DNA of 24,081 bases, from NCBI GenBank assembly GCA_015485895.1, contig WFSR01000001.1:1-24081 (forward strand), written 5' to 3'. This stretch comes from Candidatus Microgenomates bacterium. Its GTDB lineage: Bacteria; Patescibacteriota; Microgenomatia; UBA12405; UBA6130. Within the stretch, counting starts at the first letter, position 1. Each line of letters starts with the position of its first letter. Below the pieces are notes generated by a model. That model was not told the origin of the DNA, searched no databases, and saw nothing but the letters and a program-made list of their open reading frames with translations. Of the stretch, positions 1 through 6,967 are shown one piece after another. The position numbers and the translations under genes are program-made.

Positions 1-2
1 CA

Positions 3-53
3 ATTAGATATTGGCCTTATGTGCCTGGGATATCTAATCTATAGTTAGATATT
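3..53. repeat. Three copies of the octamer TTAGATAT upstream of the first gene
   Basis: TTAGATAT occurs directly at 4-11 and 45-52 and as its complement ATATCTAA at 30-37. The first two copies therefore form an inverted pair and the last two a second inverted pair. The cluster lies just upstream of the candidate -35 at 68-73, which is a normal place for a repressor or activator site. The binding protein is unknown and the window starts here, so further copies may lie upstream. Confidence 0.5.
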
Positions 54-67
54 TTGGGTGCTATTGG

Positions 68-96
68 TTGCCGGGGAAGGATTTTTGTGGTAATGA
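68..96 (+). promoter_or_regulatory. Candidate sigma70-type promoter of the thioredoxin-CcdA gene
   Basis: TTGCCG at 68-73 and TAATGA at 91-96 are separated by 17 bp, and TGG precedes the -10. The predicted transcription start is around 103, only a few nucleotides before the ATG at 107. A GGAG at 101-104 sits only 2 nt before the ATG, too close to be a good ribosome binding site. Confidence 0.45.
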
Positions 97-106
97 TTAA
101 GGAGTA

Positions 107-1171
107 ATGGGGAAGATAAGGAAAATCATTTTATGGAATTTGCTGGTCTTGGGGGTAAGTCTAGTTATCGTCGGGGGAGTAGCAGCGAAACAAACGGCCC
201 AGCTATTTTGGGGCGAGGGTTGCCCTCATTGCGAAAAAGTCCGCCTCTTTTTGCAGGATAACCAGCAAAATCTTCGCTGGACCATCATTGAGAAGGAAAT
301 TTACCACCATCCGGAAAATAGAACCCTTTTTTTAAATGCTGTCAAAGAGTGTGGCTTGGATATTAAAAAAGCGGGAGTGCCCCTTCTGGTTGTGGGAGAA
401 CAATGTTATTCGGGCGACCGGGAAATTATTAATGTTCTCCAAAACCAAGCGCTGACGGGCGCTAAAAAGCCCTCGTGGCCACAAACTAAGACAGGGGCGA
501 AATTGACCCTGCCCCTGGTAGTAAGTGGGGCTTTGGTGGATGCTGTTAATCCCTGCGCTTTTGCTGTTCTTATCCTTCTGCTGATGACTGTTTTAGCAGC
601 TGGCCAGCGGCGCCGGGTTATCAGCGCTGGCTTGGCATTTAGTGGGGCTATCTTCTTTTCCTATTATGCCATGGGAGTGGGACTTTATCGCCTGGTGGTT
701 TGGGCCCGCCTGAGTCTTCTTCTGGCTCACTTTATAGGTATCTTGGCGATTATTTTAGGACTTCTTAACCTCAAAGATTATTTCGCCTATGGAGCCGGCG
801 GTTTTGTTATGGAAGTGCCTCGCCGCTGGCGACCACAGATGAAAAAGCTTATTCGGTCTGCCACTTCGCCAGTATCTGCTTTTATCATTGGTTTGGCGGT
901 GAGCACCTTTTTGTTGCCCTGCACCTCGGGTCCCTATATTGTCATTACCAGCTGGTTAGCCACCCGAGAGCGTTACCGCCAGGCCCTCCTTTGGTTGGCG
1001 GTTTATAATTTAGTTTTCATCTCTCCGATGGTGGCCATAACCATCGGAGTTTGGCGCGGCCTGGTGCCCCAGCAATTGGAAGAGAAACGCCAAAAATCTT
1101 TGCGGATTTTGCATCTTTTAGCGGGCCTTCTCCTTATTCTTATGGGGACAGGCATCTATTTACTTCCCTAA
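107..1171 (+). CDS. Thioredoxin-like / CcdA (DsbD transmembrane) fusion protein
   Basis: This is a 354-aa membrane protein. An N-terminal signal anchor (about residues 6-27) is followed by a small thioredoxin/glutaredoxin-like domain with a CPHC active site at residues 39-42 and a cis-Pro candidate near V91-P92. From about residue 133 there are about six hydrophobic helices of the CcdA/DsbD-beta family, with the paired cysteines in NPC (148-150) and LPC (270-272). CcdA-type proteins carry electrons from cytoplasmic thioredoxin across the membrane to extracytoplasmic thiol proteins. With the thioredoxin domain outside, this fusion could reduce or isomerise exported disulfides. Transfer of electrons is inferred from the family; the direction and partners are not shown. 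The cysteine-rich DUF3048 protein at 3669 is one possible client. The gene has its own candidate promoter and is followed by the ComM promoter. Confidence 0.88.
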   Translation: MGKIRKIILWNLLVLGVSLVIVGGVAAKQTAQLFWGEGCPHCEKVRLFLQDNQQNLRWTIIEKEIYHHPENRTLFLNAVKECGLDIKKAGVPLLVVGEQCYSGDREIINVLQNQALTGAKKPSWPQTKTGAKLTLPLVVSGALVDAVNPCAFAVLILLLMTVLAAGQRRRVISAGLAFSGAIFFSYYAMGVGLYRLVVWARLSLLLAHFIGILAIILGLLNLKDYFAYGAGGFVMEVPRRWRPQMKKLIRSATSPVSAFIIGLAVSTFLLPCTSGPYIVITSWLATRERYRQALLWLAVYNLVFISPMVAITIGVWRGLVPQQLEEKRQKSLRILHLLAGLLLILMGTGIYLLP

Positions 1172-1176
1172 TCAGC

Positions 1177-1205
1177 TTGACCTAAAAGGGTGATTAAGTC
1201 ATTAT
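1177..1205 (+). promoter_or_regulatory. Promoter of the ComM/YifB gene, probably leaderless
   Basis: TTGACC at 1177-1182 and CATTAT at 1200-1205 have a 17-bp spacer. The -10 ends 6 nt before the ATG at 1212, so transcription should begin at or next to the start codon. This argues for ATG 1212 over the in-frame GTG at 1209. Confidence 0.55.
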
Positions 1206-1211
1206 AGGGTG

Positions 1212-2765
1212 ATGTTAGCTAAGGTTTATTCAGTTGCACATCAAGGTCTAGAGACAATCAAAATTGAAGTTGAGGCTGAGGTTGTCAAGCGAGCGTTTCC
1301 TTCCTTTAATATTGTCGGTCTAGCGAGCAAAGCGGTAGATGAGGCCCGAGAACGGGTGCGGGTGGCAGTAGATAATTCGGGGATTAAGTTCCCCAGTCGA
1401 ACGAAAATTACCATTAACCTGGCACCGGCTGATGTTGCCAAAGAAGGTTCATTTTATGATTTACCTATCGCCATAGCTATTCTTACCGCCGCTGATAGTA
1501 TTAATTTAGACGCAAAACTATTGGAAGAAAGCTTGTTTTTCGGTGAGCTTTCGTTAGATGGCTCCCTCCGCCATACTCGGGGCGTTTTTCTTCTGGCTGA
1601 TTTTGCTTATAAAAATCACTTTCACCAGCTTTTCGTGCCCCGTTCCGCAGCGGCAGAAGCAGCTTGCTTCCCTGATCTCAAAGTTTTCCCGGTGGCCAAT
1701 TTGGCTGAATTGATAGGATTTCTGGCTAGACAGACGAAAATAGTTCCCCTAAAGCAGATTGATCTTAATTCTTTACTAGCTACTACTGAAGCTGAGTTTG
1801 ATATGGCGCAGGTAGTGGGCCAGTATCAAGCTCGCCGGGCGATGGAAATTGCGGCTGCTGGTGGCCATAATATTTTTCTTTTGGGTAGCCCTGGTGCTGG
1901 TAAGACAATGCTGGCACGGGCAATGCCGGGCATCATGCCATCTTTATCACCGGAGGAAGCGCTTGAAGTAACACGAATTTATTCGGTTACCGGCAATCTA
2001 GCCCCAGGCGAATCAATTGTCCGCCGCCGGCCGTTTCGAGCCCCTCATCACACTACCAGTCGGGTGGGATTGGTAGGCGGGGGAAGTAAATTACAACCTG
2101 GTGAGGTGAGCTTGGCCCACCGGGGGATTCTCTTTTTAGATGAATTTGCTGAATTTCCCCGTCATGTGCTGGAAGCTTTGCGCCAACCTTTGGAAGATGG
2201 TTATGTCCGTATTTCCCGAGCGAGCGGGAGTGTGATTTTTGCCTCCCGTTTTCTCTTGGTAGCAGCTTCTAATCCTTGCCCCTGCGGTTATTTAGGTCAT
2301 CCCACTATCGCCTGCCGTTGTACTCCCGGTCAAATTGCCCGTTACCGGAAAAAACTATCGGGGCCGATTATGGATCGCATTGATCTCCAAATCGCTGTTC
2401 CTCCGGTAAAAATAAAAAAATTGACCAAAGCTGTCCGAGAAAGTAAAGAGGAAAATTCGGCAACCATCCGTCAGCGGGTAGAAAAAGCCCGTCGACGACA
2501 GCGGGAACGGTTTCGGCGCCAGCGAGCTCATCTGCAAGCCAATGCAGAGATGGGTAGCCGCGAAGTGCGGGAAATGGTTAAAGTTAAACCTGATGCCTTA
2601 GCTTTTCTCGGTCAGGCGGCACAAAAGATGAGTCTTTCAGCTCGTTCGTACTTTAAGATTTTGAAAATTGCCCAAACGATTGCTGATTTAACTGGAGAAG
2701 ATGAGGTGGCTACCCCATTTGTGGCCGAAGCTTTACAATATCGCCTTGATCTCCAAAAGTGGTAG
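1212..2765 (+). CDS. comM: YifB/ComM family Mg-chelatase-like AAA+ ATPase
   Basis: This 517-aa protein is full length for the YifB/ComM family. An N-terminal ChlI/Lon-S5-like domain covers about residues 1-170. The AAA+ core has Walker A GSPGAGKT (about 225-232) and Walker B ILFLDE (about 306-311). The family's Cys-rich loop NPCPCG with a further CRC follows near 354-371, and a C-terminal helical Mg_chelatase_C region ends the protein. ComM of transforming bacteria is a helicase that promotes branch migration of incoming DNA during natural transformation; YifB homologs also occur in non-competent bacteria, so a role in uptake here is inference. ATG 1212 is chosen over GTG 1209 because the -10 box places the transcript start there. 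The stop codon TAG lies inside the -10 of the next small gene. Confidence 0.92.
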   Translation: MLAKVYSVAHQGLETIKIEVEAEVVKRAFPSFNIVGLASKAVDEARERVRVAVDNSGIKFPSRTKITINLAPADVAKEGSFYDLPIAIAILTAADSINLDAKLLEESLFFGELSLDGSLRHTRGVFLLADFAYKNHFHQLFVPRSAAAEAACFPDLKVFPVANLAELIGFLARQTKIVPLKQIDLNSLLATTEAEFDMAQVVGQYQARRAMEIAAAGGHNIFLLGSPGAGKTMLARAMPGIMPSLSPEEALEVTRIYSVTGNLAPGESIVRRRPFRAPHHTTSRVGLVGGGSKLQPGEVSLAHRGILFLDEFAEFPRHVLEALRQPLEDGYVRISRASGSVIFASRFLLVAASNPCPCGYLGHPTIACRCTPGQIARYRKKLSGPIMDRIDLQIAVPPVKIKKLTKAVRESKEENSATIRQRVEKARRRQRERFRRQRAHLQANAEMGSREVREMVKVKPDALAFLGQAAQKMSLSARSYFKILKIAQTIADLTGEDEVATPFVAEALQYRLDLQKW

Positions 2766-2768
2766 AAT
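2760..2768 (+). promoter_or_regulatory. Extended -10 (TGG-TAGAAT) overlapping the ComM stop codon
   Basis: TGG followed by TAGAAT (2763-2768) is an extended -10 element ending 5 nt before the ATG at 2774. The TAG of the hexamer is the stop codon of the preceding gene. No convincing -35 is visible. The spacing matches the other leaderless-type promoters in the window. Confidence 0.4.
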
Positions 2769-2773
2769 AGAAT

Positions 2774-2929
2774 ATGGTTAGTTACCGATCCTCTTCCCAA
2801 CGAGAGATGATAAAAACTATTCTGCCTCCACAAGAATTGAAAGCGATTAAAAAAGAACTTTATTGGAGCTTGTGGTGGGGTTTCGTTGCAATTGGTTTTG
2901 AGTTTATGTTATATTGGAAATGGCATTAG
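2774..2929 (+). CDS. Hypothetical 51-aa membrane miniprotein
   Basis: This short frame starts 8 nt after the ComM stop and encodes 51 residues. A basic amphipathic N-terminal half (with RSSSQR and ELKAIKKEL) is followed by one very aromatic hydrophobic stretch near the C-terminus (WSLWWGFVAIGFEFMLYW). This looks like a single C-terminal membrane helix with a cytoplasmic N-terminus. There is no ribosome binding site, but an extended -10 ends 5 nt upstream, consistent with leaderless expression. I do not recognise a family. Support comes from the placement, promoter and sensible amphipathic composition; conservation is untested. Confidence 0.55.
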   Translation: MVSYRSSSQREMIKTILPPQELKAIKKELYWSLWWGFVAIGFEFMLYWKWH

Positions 2930-2981
2930 GGGGAACTTGGAAAAGTTTTGATCCTCCTGCCTGAAAGGGGGTGAGAAGAAA

Positions 2982-3128
2982 ATGATGTTTTATTGTGTAA
3001 AATGTCGGAAGAAAGTTAATGTGCCTGATGGTCAAGTTGAATATGTTACCTTAAAGAATGGCCGACGAGCTGCCCGAGCAACTTGTCCTAACTGTGGGAC
3101 CCGAATGTTTAAAATTTTGGGTGCCTGA
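2982..3128 (+). CDS. DUF5679 zinc-ribbon miniprotein
   Basis: The frame encodes 48 residues with two CxxC pairs: YCVKC near the N-terminus (C5 and C8) and CPNC (C35 and C38), followed by G-T-R-M. This spacing and the conserved K-N-G-R core match the DUF5679 family of small treble/ribbon proteins. Zinc binding is inferred from the four cysteines; function is unknown. It has a strong ribosome binding site, AAAGGGGGTGA at about 2964-2974, 7 nt before the ATG, which differs from the ideal AAAGGAGGTGA by one base. A second ATG directly follows at 2985. A terminator hairpin comes straight after the stop. Confidence 0.85.
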   Translation: MMFYCVKCRKKVNVPDGQVEYVTLKNGRRAARATCPNCGTRMFKILGA

Positions 3129-3137
3129 GGACAGTCT

Positions 3138-3176
3138 AAAAAAGTCCGCCCCGGCTTTATGTCGGGACGGCTTTTT
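3138..3176 (+). terminator. Rho-independent terminator after the DUF5679 gene
   Basis: An A-rich stretch leads into a G/C-rich stem: the left arm around 3144-3154 (GTCCGCCCCGG) pairs with the right arm around 3162-3171 (TCGGGACGGC) across a short TTTATG-type loop, with one bulge and one mismatch. A run of T follows at 3172-3176. It separates the ComM group from the DUF4446-secF operon. Confidence 0.8.
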
Positions 3177-3191
3177 CGTAACTGCGTTCTG

Positions 3192-3200
3192 TGATAAAAT
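3192..3200 (+). promoter_or_regulatory. Extended -10 promoter of the DUF4446-to-secF operon
   Basis: TGA-TAAAAT at 3192-3200 is a good extended -10 element, placed right after the terminator. It ends 8 nt before ATG 3209, which predicts a transcript start at about 3207-3209 and therefore a nearly leaderless mRNA. It also argues against the in-frame GTG at 3191, which would lie inside the promoter. Confidence 0.6.
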
Positions 3201-3208
3201 TAATAGTA

Positions 3209-3679
3209 ATGAATGATGTTTTTCTAAACGGCTTGCTTTTTCTGGGTGGCTTTTTGCTGGTTTTAGTAATTTTTCTTTTAATCAAAGTTGAGCGCCTCCA
3301 ACGGCATTATCAACAACTAATGGCAGTAAAGAAAGGTAATTTGAAGGAACTTATGGAACGAGTACTAGCTGATTTAGAAACAGGAAAGAGACAACGTCGA
3401 CAATTAGAAATTACTATTGAAAACTTGCAAAAACAACAAAAGTCGTATTTAGGACGTTTGGGTTTGGTCAAATTTAATCCTTTTAGCGAAACTGGAGGTA
3501 AACAGAGTTTTGTTTTAGCGATTTTAGACGATTTGAGAAGGGGGCTTATTTTGACCTCTTTTCATACTCGCACCGGGAGCAGAGTGTATGCTAAGATATT
3601 AGGGAAGAAGGAGAGAACAAGTTTGACGGATGAAGAAAAGTTAGCGGTTAAAAAAGCGGAGGAAAGAAGTGAAAGGTAA
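3209..3679 (+). CDS. DUF4446 family membrane-anchored protein
   Basis: The protein has 156 residues from ATG 3209. One N-terminal membrane helix (about residues 5-26) is followed by a basic coiled-coil stretch (about 27-80) and a compact C-terminal domain. That domain has the DUF4446 signature: GLVKFNPF, then a G-G-x-S-F sequence, L-A-I-L-D, G-L-I-L-T-S and R-x-Y-A-K. The family occurs in Firmicutes and many candidate-phyla genomes and has no established function. It is the first gene of a tight operon and overlaps the DUF3048 gene by 11 nt. The start is set by the promoter at 3192-3200. Confidence 0.85.
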   Translation: MNDVFLNGLLFLGGFLLVLVIFLLIKVERLQRHYQQLMAVKKGNLKELMERVLADLETGKRQRRQLEITIENLQKQQKSYLGRLGLVKFNPFSETGGKQSFVLAILDDLRRGLILTSFHTRTGSRVYAKILGKKERTSLTDEEKLAVKKAEERSER

Positions 3680-4856
3680 ATTGATTGTTCTTTTACCGTT
3701 TTTGGGTAGCTATCTTTTGGCAGCTGGAATATCGTTTTGGGCTTTTTCCCATCGGACAATGTCACAAATGGTTCAGCCGGTGCAAGAAAAGCAAAAAATA
3801 GCCAGAGCTAAAGCACAATTTAGCGGCCCTCGTGATCAAGAATGTCCATTAAATGGGGAGTTTTTTACTAAGGCACAGAAGGATATCTGGTCTAAACGGC
3901 GGCCGTTGGTGGTAATGATTGAAAATCACCGTGAGGCGCGGCCACAATCAGGACTGTCACGGGCAGACATTGTATATGAAGCTGTGGCTGAGGGAGGCAT
4001 TACCCGCTTTATGGGAGTTTATTACTGTCGGGCTACGGAGTCAGCTCCCCGTTCTTATGATGTGGGGCCGGTGCGTTCAGCGCGGACTTACTTTCTAGAT
4101 TGGGCTTCGGAGTATTCTCGTTATCCCCTTTATAATCATGTTGGTGGGGCTAACTGTAGTGCTCCCCCGGGTGGCCGTTGCACCAGCGATCCACGAGTGC
4201 AGGCTTTGGAACAGATTGATCGTTACGGATGGCTTGCGCCTAAACATCACTGCGATATGAATCAATTTGCTTTAGGCTATCACCAATGTCGTCGTGAACC
4301 CGAACGCGATGGCCATTCTCGAGCTACTGAGCACACGATGTATTGCAGCACTCAAGCTTTGTGGCAACTAGCCGACAAACGTGGCTTATCTAGTTGGGAT
4401 GAAAATTATTTCCGTCCCTGGCATTTTAAGAATGACCAACCGGCAAAACCTCCGGAAATGAAAGCGGTAAGCTTTTATTTTTGGCCAGGGTATGATGCCT
4501 ACCAGGTGCGCTGGCAGTACGATCCTGCTGGTAACGATTACTTGCGAGAAAATGGGGGCAAGCCGCATATTGATTTTCTGACTAAAAAACAATTGACAGC
4601 TAAAGTGGTAATTCTCCAATTTGTCCGCCAAATCGGCCCGGTGGATGAGCATAAACATATGCTCTACGGCACTATCGGTCGTGGGAAAGCAGTTATTTTG
4701 CAGGATGGGCGCATTATTAAGGGAACCTGGCGAAAGCCGGCCCGCCAAAAAAGGACTATCTTTTATGATCAAAATGGTCGGGAAATAAAGCTTAACCGTG
4801 GTCAGATATGGATTGAAGCGCTGCCCTTAGGAACAAAAGTAAACTATGAATCCTAA
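3669..4856 (+). CDS. DUF3048 (YerB-like) exported protein
   Basis: This 395-aa protein has an N-terminal signal anchor (about residues 4-27) and a large extracytoplasmic region with DUF3048 hallmarks: RPLVVMIEN, ARPQSGLSRADIVYEAVAEGG, ITRFMGVYY, and GPVRSARTYFLDWA. A second YerB-type domain lies towards the C-terminus. Known homologs include Bacillus YerB; the molecular role is unknown, though the family is extracytoplasmic. It begins with GTG 3669, which has GGAGG at 3658-3662 six nt upstream, inside the end of the DUF4446 gene. Seven cysteines follow the signal segment, several in what look like family-specific loops, suggesting disulfides. No lipobox is visible, so it is probably membrane anchored rather than a lipoprotein. 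Confidence 0.88.
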   Translation: MKGKLIVLLPFLGSYLLAAGISFWAFSHRTMSQMVQPVQEKQKIARAKAQFSGPRDQECPLNGEFFTKAQKDIWSKRRPLVVMIENHREARPQSGLSRADIVYEAVAEGGITRFMGVYYCRATESAPRSYDVGPVRSARTYFLDWASEYSRYPLYNHVGGANCSAPPGGRCTSDPRVQALEQIDRYGWLAPKHHCDMNQFALGYHQCRREPERDGHSRATEHTMYCSTQALWQLADKRGLSSWDENYFRPWHFKNDQPAKPPEMKAVSFYFWPGYDAYQVRWQYDPAGNDYLRENGGKPHIDFLTKKQLTAKVVILQFVRQIGPVDEHKHMLYGTIGRGKAVILQDGRIIKGTWRKPARQKRTIFYDQNGREIKLNRGQIWIEALPLGTKVNYES

Positions 4857-5439
4857 ACAAGCTCTGACAATTCTTTTGGTCTCCGCTACCCGGCGGGCTA
4901 TTTTAGCTAAATTTTTTGCTCATCCTGAGGAAGCTTTTTATATTCGAGAAATAACCAATGAAGTGAAACGGACATTGAGTGGCGTTAGGAAGGAGCTTTT
5001 TCAGCTAGAGAAGTTGGGTTTACTGAAGTCAGAAAAACGTGGCAACAGAGTCTTTTTTAGTTTAAACCACCACTCTCCCCTTTTTTATCCCTTACTTTTG
5101 CTTATGGAAAAGAGTTATGGTTTGGGTGCCAAACTTTATCAGCAACGTGATCGTTTGGGCAAATTGCGTTTGGTCTTGGCCTCAAACCAATTTCTTACTT
5201 GGGCAAAGGATGCCCAAGGGGTAGATTTGGTAGTTGTAGGTCGAGTTGTTTTGCCAGAACTGGGGAAAATTATTCGTCAAGAAGAAACACGCCGCGGCCG
5301 AGAAATAAATTATGCAGTTATGAGTTGGCGCGAGTTCCGTCTTCGCTATCGTAACAATGACCCGTTTTTGATAACTTTTCTTTTGCGTGGAGTTGCGGTT
5401 TTGGTTGGGAGTGAAGAATTAATTTTCCAGGGAAAATGA
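4846..5439 (+). CDS. Winged-helix regulator with nucleotidyltransferase-like C-terminal domain
   Basis: The 197-residue protein has an ArsR/MarR-like winged helix at about residues 12-75, with IREITNEV-type and SGVRKELFQLEKLGLLKSEKRGNRVFF segments acting as recognition helix and wing. A C-terminal part at about 120-190 resembles an MNT-type minimal nucleotidyltransferase, with VDLVVVGRV in place of the usual metal-binding IDLLV strand and GREINYAV further on. The usual GSxARG motif before it is not seen, so catalysis is doubtful. Proteins of this layout are common in archaea and candidate phyla and are usually called transcriptional regulators. The gene overlaps the DUF3048 end by 11 nt and the AbrB-like gene by 4 nt, so it is cotranscribed with secDF. 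Its target is unknown; autoregulation is a guess. Confidence 0.72.
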   Translation: MNPKQALTILLVSATRRAILAKFFAHPEEAFYIREITNEVKRTLSGVRKELFQLEKLGLLKSEKRGNRVFFSLNHHSPLFYPLLLLMEKSYGLGAKLYQQRDRLGKLRLVLASNQFLTWAKDAQGVDLVVVGRVVLPELGKIIRQEETRRGREINYAVMSWREFRLRYRNNDPFLITFLLRGVAVLVGSEELIFQGK

Positions 5440-5621
5440 AACGGCGTATTTTTCGGACTGGCCATAGTTTAGCAATTACCATTCCTCGTCAGGCGGCAAA
5501 GGCTTGGGATTTGCAAGCTGGTGAGGAAGTGGAGGTGAGAATAGAATATCGCCGTCAGCGTTTAATAGTTACTTTCTTAACTCCACGGCAAATAAGTTTA
5601 TTAGCTTGGAAACCGAAATGA
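5436..5621 (+). CDS. AbrB/MazE-like SpoVT-AbrB domain protein
   Basis: This 61-residue protein is a single swapped-hairpin AbrB domain: R-x-G-x-S-L-A-I-T-I-P at about residues 7-17, then A-W-D-L-x-x-G-E-E-V-E-V. Such domains dimerise and bind DNA. They occur alone as transition-state regulators or as antitoxins of MazF/VapC-type toxins. No toxin gene follows; the next gene is secD. ATGA overlaps join it to both neighbours, so it is expressed from the operon promoter. Whether it acts with the winged-helix protein upstream is unknown. Confidence 0.78.
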   Translation: MKRRIFRTGHSLAITIPRQAAKAWDLQAGEEVEVRIEYRRQRLIVTFLTPRQISLLAWKPK

Positions 5622-6967
5622 GAGCCCGCCGAGTTTTGGCTGCTATTTTATTGCTAACAATTTTTGGTCTGCTGGTTGACTGGCCACGGGAAATGGATAT
5701 CCACTTCCATCTTGGGCGCACAGCTGTGCATTGGCATTTACAAAAACCCAAACTTGCTTTCTCTTTAGCTGGTTGGCATTTTAGCTTACCGGAAAAATTA
5801 CCCAAAGGGTTGGATCTGGCCGGTGGGGTTCATCTGGTTTTCCAAGCCGAGATGGATAAAATTCCTGAGCATGATAGAACGGCAGCCTGGCAAGCATTGG
5901 AGGATAATATTCACCAGCGGGTCGACGCTTTCGGTTTAGGCGAGGTAGCCATTAGGCGAGTTCGTGAGGGGAACAATTATCGCTTGACAGTTGATATTCC
6001 CGGCGATATTAATCCCCAGCAAGCAGTGGCCTTGATTGGGAAAACAGCACAATTAAATTTTCGCCTGGTAGCTCCGACAGCAACGGTAGCAGCTAAGAAA
6101 CAACAGATACTTTTCCTAAAAACCGGTTTGACTGGTGCTTATCTCAAGAGAGCTCAGGTGGACTTTAACCACCAAACCGGCAAGCCCTACGTTGGTTTGG
6201 TGTTTAATACTGCCGGGGCGAAAAAATTCGCTACAATTACTAAAAAACATGTAGGCCAACGTCTGGCAGTTTTTTTGGATAAAAGGCTTCTTATGGCCCC
6301 GGAGATAAAGGAGCCTATTCTAAATGGCCAGGCGATGGTTAGTGGTAATTTCCAATTGAAAGAGGTTAAGGAAATGGTTTCTCAATTGAACGCCGGCGCT
6401 TTACCGGTACCTCTAAAATTGATAGCCCAACAACGGGTCAGTCCTACTTTAGGGAAGGAATCTGTTCGGCAGGCTTTTCGGGCTGGAATAGCAGGGGTGA
6501 CAATTGAAGGGCTGTTTATGGTGTTAATTTATGGTTGGTTAGGTTTTTTAGCGCTTTTGGGCTTAATGGTATATGGAATCTTAAGTTTTATGCTTTATAA
6601 AATTTTACCGGTGACGCTGACAATGCCCGGGATTGCCGGTTTTCTTCTTTCTTTAGGGATGGCAGTTGATGCTAATATCCTTATTTTTGAGCGTATGAAG
6701 GAAGAATTGCGAAGTGGCAAACCTTGGCGATTAGCTATGGAATTAGGATTCGGACGGGCCTGGGATTCAATTCGTGATGCCAATGCTTGTACTCTAATTA
6801 CATCTTTTGTCCTTTTTAATCCTTTTGACTGGCATTTTCTTAACACTGCCGGCATGGTGCGCGGCTTTGCTTTAACCCTAGGATTAGGGATTCTCTTAGA
6901 ACTTTTCACCAGTGTTATTGTCGTCCGGGCAATTATGAGAGTTCTTTATCATTGGAGGACCAAATGA
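5618..6967 (+). CDS. secD: Protein translocase subunit SecD
   Basis: This 449-aa protein is the proton-motive-force-linked SecD half of the SecDF complex, which helps pull exported proteins through SecYEG. It has TM1 at about residues 5-24 and the P1 region with GLDLAGG at about 64-70. Its ectodomain carries the usual A-F-G-L-G repeat element. A block of five further helices follows, including LTMPGIAGFLLSLGMAVDANILIFER (motif D5-type) and D-A-N-A-C-T-L-I-T. ATG 5618 is chosen because it forms an ATGA overlap with the AbrB stop; the TTG at 5606 would extend into the preceding frame. It is shorter than the about 600-aa E. coli SecD, mainly in the periplasmic head. It is followed by secF with a 4-nt overlap. 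Confidence 0.95.
   Translation: MRARRVLAAILLLTIFGLLVDWPREMDIHFHLGRTAVHWHLQKPKLAFSLAGWHFSLPEKLPKGLDLAGGVHLVFQAEMDKIPEHDRTAAWQALEDNIHQRVDAFGLGEVAIRRVREGNNYRLTVDIPGDINPQQAVALIGKTAQLNFRLVAPTATVAAKKQQILFLKTGLTGAYLKRAQVDFNHQTGKPYVGLVFNTAGAKKFATITKKHVGQRLAVFLDKRLLMAPEIKEPILNGQAMVSGNFQLKEVKEMVSQLNAGALPVPLKLIAQQRVSPTLGKESVRQAFRAGIAGVTIEGLFMVLIYGWLGFLALLGLMVYGILSFMLYKILPVTLTMPGIAGFLLSLGMAVDANILIFERMKEELRSGKPWRLAMELGFGRAWDSIRDANACTLITSFVLFNPFDWHFLNTAGMVRGFALTLGLGILLELFTSVIVVRAIMRVLYHWRTK

Noticed and set aside
5436..5621. A MazEF-type toxin-antitoxin module
   Set aside because: The MazE-like half is present, but the following gene is secD, and the upstream partner is a winged-helix protein without a toxin domain.
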